Below are positions 1 through 8,745 of a stretch of DNA of 64,000 nt, piece after piece. The translations under genes and the position numbers were made by a program. Every line of letters starts with the position of its first letter. The first letter of the stretch is position 1. Under the pieces are notes generated by a model. The model did not search any database. It saw only the letters and a list, made by a program, of their open reading frames with translations, and had not been told where the DNA came from. This DNA comes from Burkholderiales bacterium PBB1 (GTDB taxonomy: Bacteria > Pseudomonadota > Gammaproteobacteria > Burkholderiales > Burkholderiaceae_C), in assembly GCA_002255905.1 (NCBI GenBank), contig NKIN01000002.1:248001-312000 (forward strand), written 5' to 3'.

Positions 1-596
1 TGGGCACGGGCTCGACGGTCAACTGCTTCATCGATGCGCTGGCTGCAATGCGCGACCAGATCGTCGGCGCGGTCTCGAGCAGCGAGAAAAGCAGCGAGCG
101 GCTGCGCGCCCATGGCATCGCGGTGCTCGACAGCAATGCAATCGAACGCATACCGGTCTACATCGACGGCGCTGACGAGATCGACCCGCGCGGGCACATG
201 ATCAAGGGCGGCGGTGCGGCACTGACGCGCGAAAAGATCGTCGCCGATCTGGCCGATCGCTTCGTGTGCATCGCCGACGTGTCGAAGCGCGTCGCCGTGC
301 TCGGCCGCTTCCCGTTGCCAGTGGAGGTGATTCCGATGGCCGCAGCGCAGATTTCACGGCGCTTCGTGGCCTTGGGTGGTCGTCCGGTGCTGCGTGCGGG
401 TGTGGTGACCGACAACGGTGGCCACCTGGTCGATGTGCATGGCCTGCACATCACCGACCCGTTGGCGATGGAGACCGAGATCAACCAATGGCCCGGTGTG
501 GTCAGCGTGGGCATCTTCGCGCGGCACCGCGCGAGCCTGTGTCTGTTCGGTGGCCCCGATGGGGTCGAGCCGGTGACGTACTCAGCGGCGTCCTGA
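1..596 (+). CDS. rpiA: Ribose-5-phosphate isomerase A, C-terminal part (5' end outside window)
   Basis: Interconverts ribose 5-phosphate and ribulose 5-phosphate in the pentose phosphate pathway, in the cytoplasm. The reading frame is open from base 3 with GTGSTVN then FIDAL, the phosphate-binding start of RpiA, so only about 20-25 N-terminal residues are missing. IDGADEID carries the two catalytic-site aspartates and [12 protein letters not shown] the conserved lysine. The C-terminal half ends in the usual [17 protein letters not shown]-type segment. The family is about 220 residues and about 197 are visible. It ends 66 bases before the next small gene on the same strand. Confidence 0.95.
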   Translation, partial: GTGSTVNCFIDALAAMRDQIVGAVSSSEKSSERLRAHGIAVLDSNAIERIPVYIDGADEIDPRGHMIKGGGAALTREKIVADLADRFVCIADVSKRVAVLGRFPLPVEVIPMAAAQISRRFVALGGRPVLRAGVVTDNGGHLVDVHGLHITDPLAMETEINQWPGVVSVGIFARHRASLCLFGGPDGVEPVTYSAAS

Positions 597-662
597 CACG
601 ACCAGATCGCGCCGAAAACAGCGTAATCTCGCTGCCTTATTCATTGAAGTGGATGCATGCCC

Positions 663-848
663 ATGGCCAAGCCCAACTACTCGTTCGAAAAACGTCAGCG
701 TGAGCTGGCCAAGAAGAAGAAGAAGGAAGAGAAAGTGAAGGAAAAGGCGGGGCGCAAAGCCGGTGCCGACGGCGAGCCGGACGCGGCGGCCGAAGAGGGA
801 GAAGGCGTGGTCCCTGCAGCCGATTCGACAGGCCAGGCGCCGAGCTGA
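663..848 (+). CDS. Small Lys-rich hypothetical protein
   Basis: A short protein of 61 residues. It opens with MAKPNYSFEKRQRELAKKKK, followed by a Lys/Glu-rich stretch and a low-complexity acidic Ala/Gly/Glu tail. The opening is one I recall in short unnamed proteins of many betaproteobacteria; no function is known to me. An in-frame ATG lies two codons upstream at 657, but the one at 663 starts the conserved MAKPNYSF segment. The charged N-terminus suggests an RNA- or ribosome-associated or disordered protein, which is inference only. It lies between rpiA (same strand) and mnmC (opposite strand, converging). Confidence 0.6.
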   Translation: MAKPNYSFEKRQRELAKKKKKEEKVKEKAGRKAGADGEPDAAAEEGEGVVPAADSTGQAPS

Positions 849-867
849 GACAGCCCCTTGGGCGCGA

Positions 868-2703
868 CTAGGCGTTGCGACGCGCGCGTCTAGCGGCCTC
901 GCGCACCACGAAGCGGGCAGCGTCGACGCTGTTCAACAAGCTGGACTCGATGGGCATCGGTGCCCCCGTGATCGAAGCGGCCGTGATCTGCGCGGCCAGC
1001 GCCGCCCAGGTGATCCCCCGAGACCCGAACCCCGTGCAGGCGTGGAGCCCTGGTGCCCTCGGCACCTGGGCAGGCTGCTCCAGTCGCGTCAAGCCGAGCG
1101 CCGCGTTGACGTCGGGCACGGCACCAAGCACTGGCAAGCGATCGTCGGTGGTCCAGCGCCAGCCGGTGCGGCCGGTGAGCCGGGCGGCATTGATCTGCGG
1201 CGTCTGGCCGGTCAGGCGCGACAACTGGGCCAGGTTGTGGCGGTGGTCGCTGTCGCGCACCGTAGGATCGTCGTCGCCCGCCTGCGACGTGGCGCCAAAG
1301 AGGATCATCCCGTCGATCGGCGGCAGCAAGTAACCCGCTCCCGTGATCGGAACGCGCGGCAGGTCGAGCGCACCGGACTCGCCCGTCAGCGCCATGCTGA
1401 TCTGCCCGCGCAGCTTCTGCAGCGGCCAGGCCTCTGGCGATGCGGCGGGCATCAGGGGTCGCAGCAGCCGCAGCGCGTCGCCTGCGTTGGCCAGCACCAC
1501 CGTGTCCGATACGGCCAGCAGGCGGCCCGAGGCATCGCGCAGCGCCCATCCGTTGGGTTCGCGCGTCAGCGATTCGACGGCGCAACCCGTCCGCAGCACG
1601 GTCCGCCGCCCCGCGCGTTCGATGAACGAGCGCGCCAGCCCCGCCGGTTGCACCCATCCGCCACCGGGATACCACCAGACCGGATGGTGCACCGCGATGC
1701 CGCAGCGCGCCGAGGCCTGCTGCGCCGTCAGCGCCTGGACGTAGCCGGGTGGCAGACCCAGGCGCTGCAAGGTGTCGTGCATCGCGGGCCAGCCGTTGTC
1801 TTGGTCTTCCAGGCGTAACAGGCCCTGCACGCTGCCTTGAACGCCATGCCCTGCCAGCGCGATCGCGACGGCGCGCTGCGCCTCGAGCGCCGCGGCCCGA
1901 TTGAAGCGTGCATGGGCGCCATCCTGCGGGTTCACGGTGCCGTGGAACAGGCCAGCCGGGTTGCCTGAAGTCTCCATCGCCAGCGCTTGGTGGCGCTCGA
2001 CCACCACGCTGTCGCGCCCTTGTTCGGCCAGTGCCCAGGCGACCGCGCAGCCGGCCAGGCCGCCCCCGATCACCAGCACCGGGGCGCTGTCCGGCGACTG
2101 CGCAGCGCGGCGCGATGGCCCGTGCCTGGGTACGAAGGATGGGGCGTGGCGCCAGCGACCGGCGTGGTCATGTGCCTGCACGAACCCGGCTGAGCGCATG
2201 GCGCTGGCATCAGGGCCCGAGGCCGCGCTGCACCACACCAGGCTGTCTGCGCGGGCCAATCGCGCCAGGGCCTTGGCCTCGCGTCGCGAGGCTGAGGCAT
2301 CGCCCGCGGCACGGTGGCTCAGCACAAAGGCGTCGACCGTGGTCGCCAGTTCGCGCAGTGCATCCCGCCATGCCATCGGCATCAGCAGCCACTGCACTTG
2401 CCCACCTTCGAAGCTCAACCGATGCGGGTTGGGGGTGATCGGTGGCCAGGTGCTGCCGATCTCTTGGGCCAACGCAGGCGCTGTGCAGCCGCTGGCGACA
2501 TCGGTGGAGACCGTGATCACATGCAGTTGCGTGCAGCGGTGCGGGTCAGCGCGCCAGGCCTGCAGGCACTGCAGGAAGCGGCTGCCACCGTCGAAGCAGT
2601 CGTCCAGCACGACGAAGCGCGGGCGGCCCGTCCATGCGGACGACAGTTCGGCGACGAATGCGCCGGGGCTGCCGGTCGCATCGCTTGCGACAGCGTCGGT
2701 CAT
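868..2703 (-). CDS. mnmC: MnmC-like bifunctional tRNA wobble-uridine modification protein with an eroded methyltransferase half
   Basis: In the family the C-terminal FAD domain removes the carboxymethyl group from cmnm5(s2)U34 of tRNA and the N-terminal domain methylates the product. Here, 611 residues, the oxidoreductase half is well preserved: the dinucleotide motif VIGGGLAGCAVAWALAEQG at about residue 210, then DAO-family blocks to the C-terminus. The N-terminal half keeps only the general pattern. Where E. coli has GFGTGLNFL this protein has CFDGGSRFL, and the DGFAP motif is not seen. About 50 N-terminal residues of the E. coli protein are also absent. The start at 2703 overlaps the stop of the upstream gene by 4 bases, so translation is probably coupled. 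An ATG further upstream in this frame falls inside that gene and was not used. Confidence 0.85.
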   Translation of the reverse strand: MTDAVASDATGSPGAFVAELSSAWTGRPRFVVLDDCFDGGSRFLQCLQAWRADPHRCTQLHVITVSTDVASGCTAPALAQEIGSTWPPITPNPHRLSFEGGQVQWLLMPMAWRDALRELATTVDAFVLSHRAAGDASASRREAKALARLARADSLVWCSAASGPDASAMRSAGFVQAHDHAGRWRHAPSFVPRHGPSRRAAQSPDSAPVLVIGGGLAGCAVAWALAEQGRDSVVVERHQALAMETSGNPAGLFHGTVNPQDGAHARFNRAAALEAQRAVAIALAGHGVQGSVQGLLRLEDQDNGWPAMHDTLQRLGLPPGYVQALTAQQASARCGIAVHHPVWWYPGGGWVQPAGLARSFIERAGRRTVLRTGCAVESLTREPNGWALRDASGRLLAVSDTVVLANAGDALRLLRPLMPAASPEAWPLQKLRGQISMALTGESGALDLPRVPITGAGYLLPPIDGMILFGATSQAGDDDPTVRDSDHRHNLAQLSRLTGQTPQINAARLTGRTGWRWTTDDRLPVLGAVPDVNAALGLTRLEQPAQVPRAPGLHACTGFGSRGITWAALAAQITAASITGAPMPIESSLLNSVDAARFVVREAARRARRNA

Positions 2704-3650
2704 CCGATGTCTCCGGCGCCGCGGGCACTCAGCCATGACAACAGGCGATCGCGTGCATCGGTCAGACCGCGGTAGGCGAGCACCGCCGCGCTCATGCTGT
2801 GCAAGGCATCGTGCAGGCATTGCGCATGTGCCGGGTCGTTGATGGCTGCGACCAATGGTTGCGACTCGACGTGGATGGTGAACACCGCCTGCCGGTGGTC
2901 AGCCAGCGGGATGAAGGTCTGCCGCTCGGTGCGCAGGAAGGCCAGCGCGGCGAGTGACCCGGCCTCGGCGTCGGCGGGCCAGCCTTGGGGAACATGCCGC
3001 GTCGGGTGAGCGTCGAGGTGGGGGTGGCTCGTGATGTTCCACACCCAGCGTTCCCAGCGGTCGCGGCCCGTGACAAGCCGGGCCAGGTGATCGCTGGCAG
3101 CGATCAGCAGCTGGTTGTCGGCCACCGGCGCATGCACTTCGGCGAAGTGCCTGCCGATCTTGCGCTCCGGCGCCCAGTGCGAGGGCAGGCAGACCGCGAG
3201 CCAGGGGATGTGCGCGTTGCTGCCGTCGATGACGGCCAGGTCTTCGGCGAAGGCGAGGCACCACAGCGCGGTGCTGCGCCAATCCGGTGTCAGCGCAGCC
3301 AGGCAGTGGCCGATCTCGATGAGTGCATCCGAGTCATTCGGGAGGGGCACGCCGTCTTTCACAGCCCAGCCGAGGTGCAGCGCCCGTACCGTGCCGTCGG
3401 ACTCGCAGCGCCAGGCGTCGGGGTGCTCGGCGGCCGCGTGGTCGAACAACGCACGCGTCGCGGGGTATGGATCGAAGCCGGGGCTGATCAGCAGTGCCTG
3501 GTCAGGGTGCGATGTGAGCACTGCCAGCTTCTCAAGCAGCACCGGTTCGCCAGGCCGGGTCGGCGTGAGTTGATGCGCGCCGGATGCCAGCCGCCGCAGT
3601 CCCGGCTGCATGCGGAACGGTGTGCTGATGGCGTCGAAGTTGAAAGGCAT
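2700..3650 (-). CDS. DUF3445 protein (heme-dependent oxidative N-demethylase alpha-subunit-like)
   Basis: A protein of 316 residues resembling the DUF3445 family, whose characterised members are heme-containing subunits of an oxidative N-demethylase acting on dimethylamine. Family-like blocks are MPFNFDAISTPFRMQPGLRRL at the start, RWERWVWNITSHPHLDAHP near residue 205, and LRTERQTFIPL followed by FTIHVESQPL near residues 245-270. No partner reductase or other demethylase subunits are adjacent. The gene overlaps mnmC by ATGA, and the two look like one transcription unit. Its substrate here cannot be told from sequence. Confidence 0.75.
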   Translation of the reverse strand: MPFNFDAISTPFRMQPGLRRLASGAHQLTPTRPGEPVLLEKLAVLTSHPDQALLISPGFDPYPATRALFDHAAAEHPDAWRCESDGTVRALHLGWAVKDGVPLPNDSDALIEIGHCLAALTPDWRSTALWCLAFAEDLAVIDGSNAHIPWLAVCLPSHWAPERKIGRHFAEVHAPVADNQLLIAASDHLARLVTGRDRWERWVWNITSHPHLDAHPTRHVPQGWPADAEAGSLAALAFLRTERQTFIPLADHRQAVFTIHVESQPLVAAINDPAHAQCLHDALHSMSAAVLAYRGLTDARDRLLSWLSARGAGDIG

Positions 3651-3689
3651 CGACCGATCATGCCGAAGAAGTCAACCCACCAAACAAAA

Positions 3690-3710
3690 GGGCGCCACAG
3701 GCGCCCTCTT
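3690..3710 (-). terminator. Rho-independent terminator after efp
   Basis: Perfect 7-bp inverted repeat: GGGCGCC at 3690-3696 and GGCGCCC at 3700-3706, with a 3-base loop. Read on the minus strand it is followed by TTTTGTTT (3689-3682). It lies about 24 bases after the efp stop codon and before the DUF3445 start codon. Confidence 0.85.
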
Positions 3711-3729
3711 TCCGTCCTGCCGACAGGCG

Positions 3730-4284
3730 TCAGACGCGCTTGCGGTACTCGTGCGTGCGGGTGTCGATTTCGACCTTGTCGCCGGTCTGCACGAACAGTG
3801 GGACGGCAATCTCGAAGCCGGTGGCGATCTTCGCCGGCTTCAGCACCTTGCCCGAGGTGTCACCCTTGACGGCAGGTTCGGTCCAGGTGATCTCGCGCAC
3901 CAGGCTGGTGGGCAGTTCAACCGAGATCGCCTTGCCCTCGTAGAAGACCACCTCCACCGGCATGCCGTCTTCAAGGTACTGGACGGCGTCGCCCATGTTC
4001 TCGTTCTCGACTTCGAACTGGTTGTATTCGGCGTCCATGAACGCATACATCGGGTCGGCGAAGTAGGAGTAGGTGCACTCCTTCTTGTCGAGGATGATCT
4101 GGTCCATCTTGTCATCGGCCTTGAAGACGACTTCGGTGCCGGAGTTGCTCAGCAGGCTCTTGAGCTTCATGCGCACGGTGGCCGAATTGCGGCCGCCGCG
4201 GCTGTATTCGGTCTTCAGCACGACCATCGGGTCCTTGCCGTGCATGATGACGTTGCCGGCGCGAATTTCCTGTGCGATTTTCAT
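3730..4284 (-). CDS. efp: Elongation factor P (Arg32 type)
   Basis: EF-P binds ribosomes stalled at polyproline and promotes peptide-bond formation. The 184-residue length and three-domain pattern are typical. The tip of the first domain reads SRGGRN, placing arginine at residue 32; this is the residue rhamnosylated by EarP in beta- and some gammaproteobacteria, in place of the modified lysine of E. coli. The domain-2 block [21 protein letters not shown] and the C-terminal [18 protein letters not shown] are canonical. The earP gene lies 65 bases upstream on the same strand, so protein and modifying enzyme are probably co-expressed. Confidence 0.98.
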   Translation of the reverse strand: MKIAQEIRAGNVIMHGKDPMVVLKTEYSRGGRNSATVRMKLKSLLSNSGTEVVFKADDKMDQIILDKKECTYSYFADPMYAFMDAEYNQFEVENENMGDAVQYLEDGMPVEVVFYEGKAISVELPTSLVREITWTEPAVKGDTSGKVLKPAKIATGFEIAVPLFVQTGDKVEIDTRTHEYRKRV

Positions 4285-4312
4285 GACGCTGTCCGTTCAG
4301 ATCCGTGGAGTT

Positions 4313-4349
4313 GGCTTTTCGAGTTTCGGCGGTCGCGAAACGAAAAGCC
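4313..4349 (-). other. Long hairpin between earP and efp
   Basis: Starts at the base next to the earP stop codon. GGCTTTTCG at 4313-4321 pairs with CGAAAAGCC at 4341-4349 (9 bp). A further TTTCG/CGAAA inner stem can form beyond a 2-base bulge, leaving a loop of about 7 bases. There is no T-run after it on the minus strand, so it does not look like an ordinary terminator. It may act as an mRNA-stability, processing or attenuation element in the efp leader; this is inference. Confidence 0.55.
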
Positions 4350-5528
4350 TCAGATTTTAGCCTGCGCCGAGCCAGATTTGGCACTGGCGAACGCCATCAG
4401 CTGGGTGACGAGGTCGGGCTGTGCCGTCAGCTCGCTGCGCCAGGCGCAGCACAGGTTTTCCCAGGCGGACATCGATGCTGTGGCATCGAGCAGCGCCCAG
4501 GGTGCTTCGTCAGCAGGCGTGGACAGGCTGTTCCAGCGCGCCGCTGCGCGCCAGATCGCTTCGGTCAACGCTGGGTCGCCGGTCCGTGTAGCCCGGGCCA
4601 GAAACGCCGAGAGCTTGGACGCATGCGCGCCGTCTTGCTGCGGATAGATCTGCCACAGGAATGGGTGCCCCGACCAGATCGCGCGCACCAGCGAATCTTC
4701 GCCGCGCACCAGGTTCAGCTCGCAAGACCAGAGCAGGTGGTCGTAGTCCAGTTGCGTCAGCCAGGGCAGGGCCTGCACGCGCAGGTTGGGCGGCCCGCCG
4801 CTCTGAGCCAGCGCTTGCGCCACCTGATCGGTGGCGTGGCCGGGTGTGGTCAGCAGCAGCGTCGGGCTGGCGGCCAGGGCCCGCAGCAGTTCCGGCAGAT
4901 GCGGATTTGGGTAGCAGAACAGGCTGACCAGACGCTCCCCGGGCTGCGGCGTGATGCCATGGTCGGCCAGCCAGGCCCGGCGGTCGAAACGGGTTTGCCG
5001 TTGCGGCAGATCGGCCTCGCGCAGCAGACCACCGGTGCCCGTGGTGAACCCTGGATAGAAAAACCAGCTCGTCAGACCCTGGGCGATGCCGCTGCCTTGC
5101 AACGACGGCAAACCGTGGTTGCGCTCGACATACGGCTCTGCACTCAGATACTCCAGGTTGATCCAGACTGGTGCCGTTGATGATGCGTGCGCGGACGATG
5201 CATGCGCGCGTGCCATGTGGCGCAGGCAAGGCTCAGGCAAACCGCAGCCAAAGGCCTCGATGACCACCGCGGCCGGCTCGGCTGCTGCCACAGCGTAGGC
5301 GTCGTCCGTCGTGGGCCATGCCCGCACTGCGATGCCATCTTGGCCGTGCGGCGCCATCCAGGTGAGCGCCCGCGCATCGTCGATCCACAGGCGCACCGCG
5401 ACGCCGCGCGAGGCCAGATCGGCCGCCAGCCGCCAGCACAGACCGGCATCGCCGTGGTTGTCGACGACGCGGCAGAACACGTCCCAGGTGGCGCGCGGGC
5501 GGGTGGGGCGTGGCGCGTTCACGAGCAT
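4350..5528 (-). CDS. earP: EF-P arginine-32 rhamnosyltransferase EarP
   Basis: Transfers rhamnose from dTDP-L-rhamnose to Arg32 of EF-P, which EF-P needs for activity in these bacteria. The protein is 392 residues, near the usual 375-390. The N-terminal block WDVFCRVVDNHGDAGLCWRLA contains the two conserved aspartates (D23, D27). The C-terminal nucleotide-sugar-binding block holds RGEDSLVRAIWSGHPFLWQIY. The start at 5528 is the methionine just before the conserved block; upstream sequence in this frame overlaps the divergent uvrC gene. Only 36 bases separate the earP and uvrC start codons. Confidence 0.95.
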   Translation of the reverse strand: MLVNAPRPTRPRATWDVFCRVVDNHGDAGLCWRLAADLASRGVAVRLWIDDARALTWMAPHGQDGIAVRAWPTTDDAYAVAAAEPAAVVIEAFGCGLPEPCLRHMARAHASSAHASSTAPVWINLEYLSAEPYVERNHGLPSLQGSGIAQGLTSWFFYPGFTTGTGGLLREADLPQRQTRFDRRAWLADHGITPQPGERLVSLFCYPNPHLPELLRALAASPTLLLTTPGHATDQVAQALAQSGGPPNLRVQALPWLTQLDYDHLLWSCELNLVRGEDSLVRAIWSGHPFLWQIYPQQDGAHASKLSAFLARATRTGDPALTEAIWRAAARWNSLSTPADEAPWALLDATASMSAWENLCCAWRSELTAQPDLVTQLMAFASAKSGSAQAKI

Positions 5529-5564
5529 CGGTGAATTATCCGAGCCTCGGCACAATCGCTGGTG

Positions 5565-7571
5565 ATGTCTGACACCCCTGAAACCGCAGACCCCACCCAC
5601 GCGCAGCGCGAACGCCTGCTGGCGGATGTGGCCGCGCTGCCTGGCCTCCCCGGCGTGTACCGCTATTTCGACGCGCAGGGCGGCGTGCTCTATGTGGGCA
5701 AGGCACGCGACCTGAAGAAGCGGGTCTCCAGCTATTTCCAGAAGCAGCACGGCGGCACGCGCATCGGCCACATGATCACGAAGATCGTGCGAATGGAGAC
5801 CACGGTGGTGCGCTCCGAAGCCGAGGCGCTGTTGCTCGAGAACAACCTGATCAAGACGCTGAACCCGCGCTACAACATCCTGTTTCGCGACGACAAGAGC
5901 TACCCGTACCTGAAGATCACGGGCACCTCCAGCGCACCGTCGGCATCGAGTGCCTCACGCTACCCGCGCATGGCCTACTACCGCGGGCCGGTCGATCAGC
6001 GACACCGTTACTTCGGTCCGTACCCCAGTGCCTGGGCGGTCAAGGAATCGATCCAGCTGCTGCAGAAGGTATTCCGCCTGCGCACCTGCGAGGACACGGT
6101 GTTCAACAACCGCAGCCGGCCCTGCCTGCTGCACCAGATCAAGCGGTGCTCCGGGCCGTGTGTCGCGCTGGTCTCGCCCGACGACTACGCGCGCGACGTG
6201 GACAACGCCGAACGCTTTCTGCAAGGCGAGCAGCAGCAGGTGATGGACACGCTGCAGGCTCAGATGATGGCGCACGCCGATGCGCTGCAGTTCGAGCAGG
6301 CGGCCGAGATCCGTAACCAGCTCAGCGCGCTGTCCAGGGTGCTGCACCAGCAGTCGGTCGAGGACAACACCGGTGCGGCAACGCGTGACGCCGACATCCT
6401 CGCGGTCAAGGTGCAGGGTGGGCGCGCCTGTGTCAACCTGGCCATGGTGCGTGGCGGTCGCCATCTTGGCGATCGCCCGTACTTTCCAGTTCATGTGGAC
6501 GATGCGACCACGCTGGGTGCGGAATCGGCGAACGACGACTCCGGCAAGGCGACGGCCTCGCCCGAAGCACTGGTGCTCGAAGCCTTCATTGCGCAGCACT
6601 ACCTCGATGGCGGTGTGCCGCCGCTGCTGGTGCTGAGCCATCCGGTGGACAAGGCGCTGATCGAGGCCTTGTCACTGCAATGCGGCGTCAAGGTGACCGC
6701 GCAGCATCAGCCGCGCGACACCCGCCGCGCCTGGCTGGACATGTGCATCAAGGGTGCCGACCTTCGACTTGCGCAATTGCTGGCCGAAGAGGGGTCGCAG
6801 CAGGCACGAACGCGAGCGCTGGTCGACGTGCTGGAGATCGACGCCGATGCGCTGGATACGTTTCGCATCGAGTGTTTCGACATCAGCCACACCGCTGGTG
6901 AAGCCACACAGGCATCCTGTGTCGTTTTCCAGAACCACAAGATGCAGAGCGCTCAGTACCGCCGTTACAACATCGAGGGCATCACGGGTGGCGACGATTA
7001 CGCTGCCATGCGCCAGGTGCTGATGCGCCGTTACGGCAAGCTGGCCGCGCAGGTGGCCAAGCGCGTCGAGGAGCCGGCCGACCCGTCGGATGAGGACGCG
7101 ATGATCGCCAAGCCCGAGCTGCGCCTGCCCGATCTGGTGCTCGTCGACGGCGGTCGGGGTCAGGTCAGCATGGCGCGTGAGGTGTTCGAGGAACTGGGGC
7201 TCGATCTCGGGCTGATCGTCGGGGTCGAGAAGGGCGAGGGCCGCAAGGTGGGTCTGGAGGAACTGGTCTTCGCCGACGGCCGTGCCAAGGTCACGCTGGC
7301 GAGGGATTCAGCGGCGTTGATGCTGGTGGCGCAGATCCGCGACGAAGCGCACCGATTCGCCATCACCGGCATGCGCGCCAAGCGCGCCAGCGTGCGCACC
7401 GGGGGCAGCAAGCTCGAGGACATCGAAGGGGTCGGCCCGAAGAAGCGTGCGCGGCTGCTGCAGCGGTTCGGGGGCGTGCGCGGTGTGGCGAGTGCCAGCG
7501 TCGACGATCTGCAGGCCGTGGACGGCATCTCGAAAGACCTGGCCGAGGCCATTTACCGTGCGCTGCATTGA
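5565..7571 (+). CDS. uvrC: Excinuclease ABC subunit C
   Basis: UvrC makes both incisions around a lesion in nucleotide excision repair, acting with UvrA and UvrB. Visible in order over 668 residues: GIY-YIG nuclease domain (PGVYRYF then [12 protein letters not shown], about 20-100), the Cys-containing block [18 protein letters not shown] (about 180), a UVR UvrB-binding helix pair (about 215-250), the RNase H-like nuclease ([11 protein letters not shown], later LVDGGRGQ), and C-terminal helix-hairpin-helix motifs ([13 protein letters not shown]). Compared with E. coli there is a Ser/Ala-rich insertion of about 10 residues after [15 protein letters not shown] at 5562 immediately precedes the ATG chosen here. 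Confidence 0.98.
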   Translation: MSDTPETADPTHAQRERLLADVAALPGLPGVYRYFDAQGGVLYVGKARDLKKRVSSYFQKQHGGTRIGHMITKIVRMETTVVRSEAEALLLENNLIKTLNPRYNILFRDDKSYPYLKITGTSSAPSASSASRYPRMAYYRGPVDQRHRYFGPYPSAWAVKESIQLLQKVFRLRTCEDTVFNNRSRPCLLHQIKRCSGPCVALVSPDDYARDVDNAERFLQGEQQQVMDTLQAQMMAHADALQFEQAAEIRNQLSALSRVLHQQSVEDNTGAATRDADILAVKVQGGRACVNLAMVRGGRHLGDRPYFPVHVDDATTLGAESANDDSGKATASPEALVLEAFIAQHYLDGGVPPLLVLSHPVDKALIEALSLQCGVKVTAQHQPRDTRRAWLDMCIKGADLRLAQLLAEEGSQQARTRALVDVLEIDADALDTFRIECFDISHTAGEATQASCVVFQNHKMQSAQYRRYNIEGITGGDDYAAMRQVLMRRYGKLAAQVAKRVEEPADPSDEDAMIAKPELRLPDLVLVDGGRGQVSMAREVFEELGLDLGLIVGVEKGEGRKVGLEELVFADGRAKVTLARDSAALMLVAQIRDEAHRFAITGMRAKRASVRTGGSKLEDIEGVGPKKRARLLQRFGGVRGVASASVDDLQAVDGISKDLAEAIYRALH

Positions 7572-7581
7572 ACGGATTTCC

Positions 7582-8133
7582 ATGACGACGTGGTGTACCG
7601 GAAGGCGGGCGGCTGCCTCGCTGTTCAATCGTTGGCTTCCGTGCTGGGGTTTGGCCGTCCTTGCTGGCTGCGCAGCCCCACCCAGCCATGCCCCGGGACC
7701 TGTCACGCGATCCGCCGCGCCCCAATCGGCCGCTGTCCCTGCGGCTGAACCGGTGGTGGCCGGTGCGACGAAGGGTGCGACCCGCCTGTCGCCACCCGGG
7801 CCGGTGCGAAGCGCGAGCGAACTCCATCAGCAGGCGGCCCGCCGCATCGTGGCAGCCAATCCGCAGCTGACCTACATGGATCGACCGCCGGACGTGCTGC
7901 TGGCCATCCCGGTGCTGGCCATCGATCTGAACGCCGATGGATCCATACACCGCATCGATGTGTTGCGCCCGCCTCGCCAGGCCAAGGACACGATCCAGAT
8001 CGCCATCGACGCGGTGTACCGGGCGGCGCCCTTCGGCGATGTCTCCCGGCTGCCGCGGCCGTGGCGAATCACAGAAACGTTTCTATTCAACGACGATCGC
8101 CGCTTCAAGCCCCGCACCCTCAACAGTGAATGA
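7582..8133 (+). CDS. Putative lipoprotein of unknown function
   Basis: 183 residues. The N-terminus is a lipoprotein signal: a basic and hydrophobic segment ending in LAVLAGC, with Cys30 as the likely lipidation site. A Pro/Ala-rich linker (about 35-70) follows, then a compact domain. In the second half, IPVLAIDLNADGSIHRIDVLRPP followed by AIDAVYRAAPFGDVSRLP resembles the short C-terminal TonB-like fold, but I cannot assign it firmly. It starts 10 bases after uvrC and is followed 35 bases later by pgsA, so it probably belongs to the uvrC-pgsA transcription unit. It is likely anchored to an envelope membrane. Confidence 0.75.
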   Translation: MTTWCTGRRAAASLFNRWLPCWGLAVLAGCAAPPSHAPGPVTRSAAPQSAAVPAAEPVVAGATKGATRLSPPGPVRSASELHQQAARRIVAANPQLTYMDRPPDVLLAIPVLAIDLNADGSIHRIDVLRPPRQAKDTIQIAIDAVYRAAPFGDVSRLPRPWRITETFLFNDDRRFKPRTLNSE

Positions 8134-8168
8134 CCGTCGGCCCTGGGCAACACGGCACAATCGTTTGC

Positions 8169-8735
8169 ATGTTTTTCAATTTGCCGACTCTCCTCACCTG
8201 GGCACGCATCGTCGCGATTCCATTGGTGGTCGGCGTGTTCTATCTGGATCTGCAAGCCGGCACCCAGAACACGGTTGCCACGGTGCTGTTCATCGTCGTG
8301 GCCCTGACCGACTGGGCCGATGGCTACCTCGCGCGCAAGCTGAAGCAGACGTCCTCCTTCGGTGCGTTTCTCGACCCGGTGGCCGACAAATTCCTGGTCT
8401 GCGCGGCCCTGCTGGTGCTGGTGCACCTGAACCGGCTGCACGCGCTGGTGGCACTGGTCATCATCGGGCGGGAGATTGCCATCTCGGCGCTGCGGGAGTG
8501 GATGGCGCAGATCGGCGCGTCGCGCAGCGTGGCGGTGCACATGATCGGCAAGGTGAAAACCGTGGTGCAGATGATCGCGATCCCGTTCCTGCTGTTCGAC
8601 GGACTGCTGTTCGGCCTGATCGACACCCACGCCTGGGGCACGGTGCTGATCGGCGTGTCCGCGGTGCTGACCGTCTGGTCGATGGTGTACTACCTGCAAA
8701 AAGCGCTGCCGGAGATCCGCGCCAAGGCGCGTTAG
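8169..8735 (+). CDS. pgsA: CDP-diacylglycerol-glycerol-3-phosphate 3-phosphatidyltransferase
   Basis: Makes phosphatidylglycerol phosphate from CDP-diacylglycerol and glycerol 3-phosphate, the committed step to phosphatidylglycerol and cardiolipin, in the inner membrane. The CDP-alcohol phosphotransferase signature is complete: DG at the start of DGYLARKLKQTSSFGAF, then LDPVADK, giving DGx2ARx8Gx3Dx3D. At 188 residues with several membrane segments it matches the family. The start at 8169 gives MFFNLPTLLTWAR, a normal PgsA opening; a GTG/ATG further upstream adds a tail without homology. uvrC and pgsA are neighbours in many proteobacteria. Confidence 0.95.
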   Translation: MFFNLPTLLTWARIVAIPLVVGVFYLDLQAGTQNTVATVLFIVVALTDWADGYLARKLKQTSSFGAFLDPVADKFLVCAALLVLVHLNRLHALVALVIIGREIAISALREWMAQIGASRSVAVHMIGKVKTVVQMIAIPFLLFDGLLFGLIDTHAWGTVLIGVSAVLTVWSMVYYLQKALPEIRAKAR

Positions 8736-8745
8736 CGAGCCGGTG

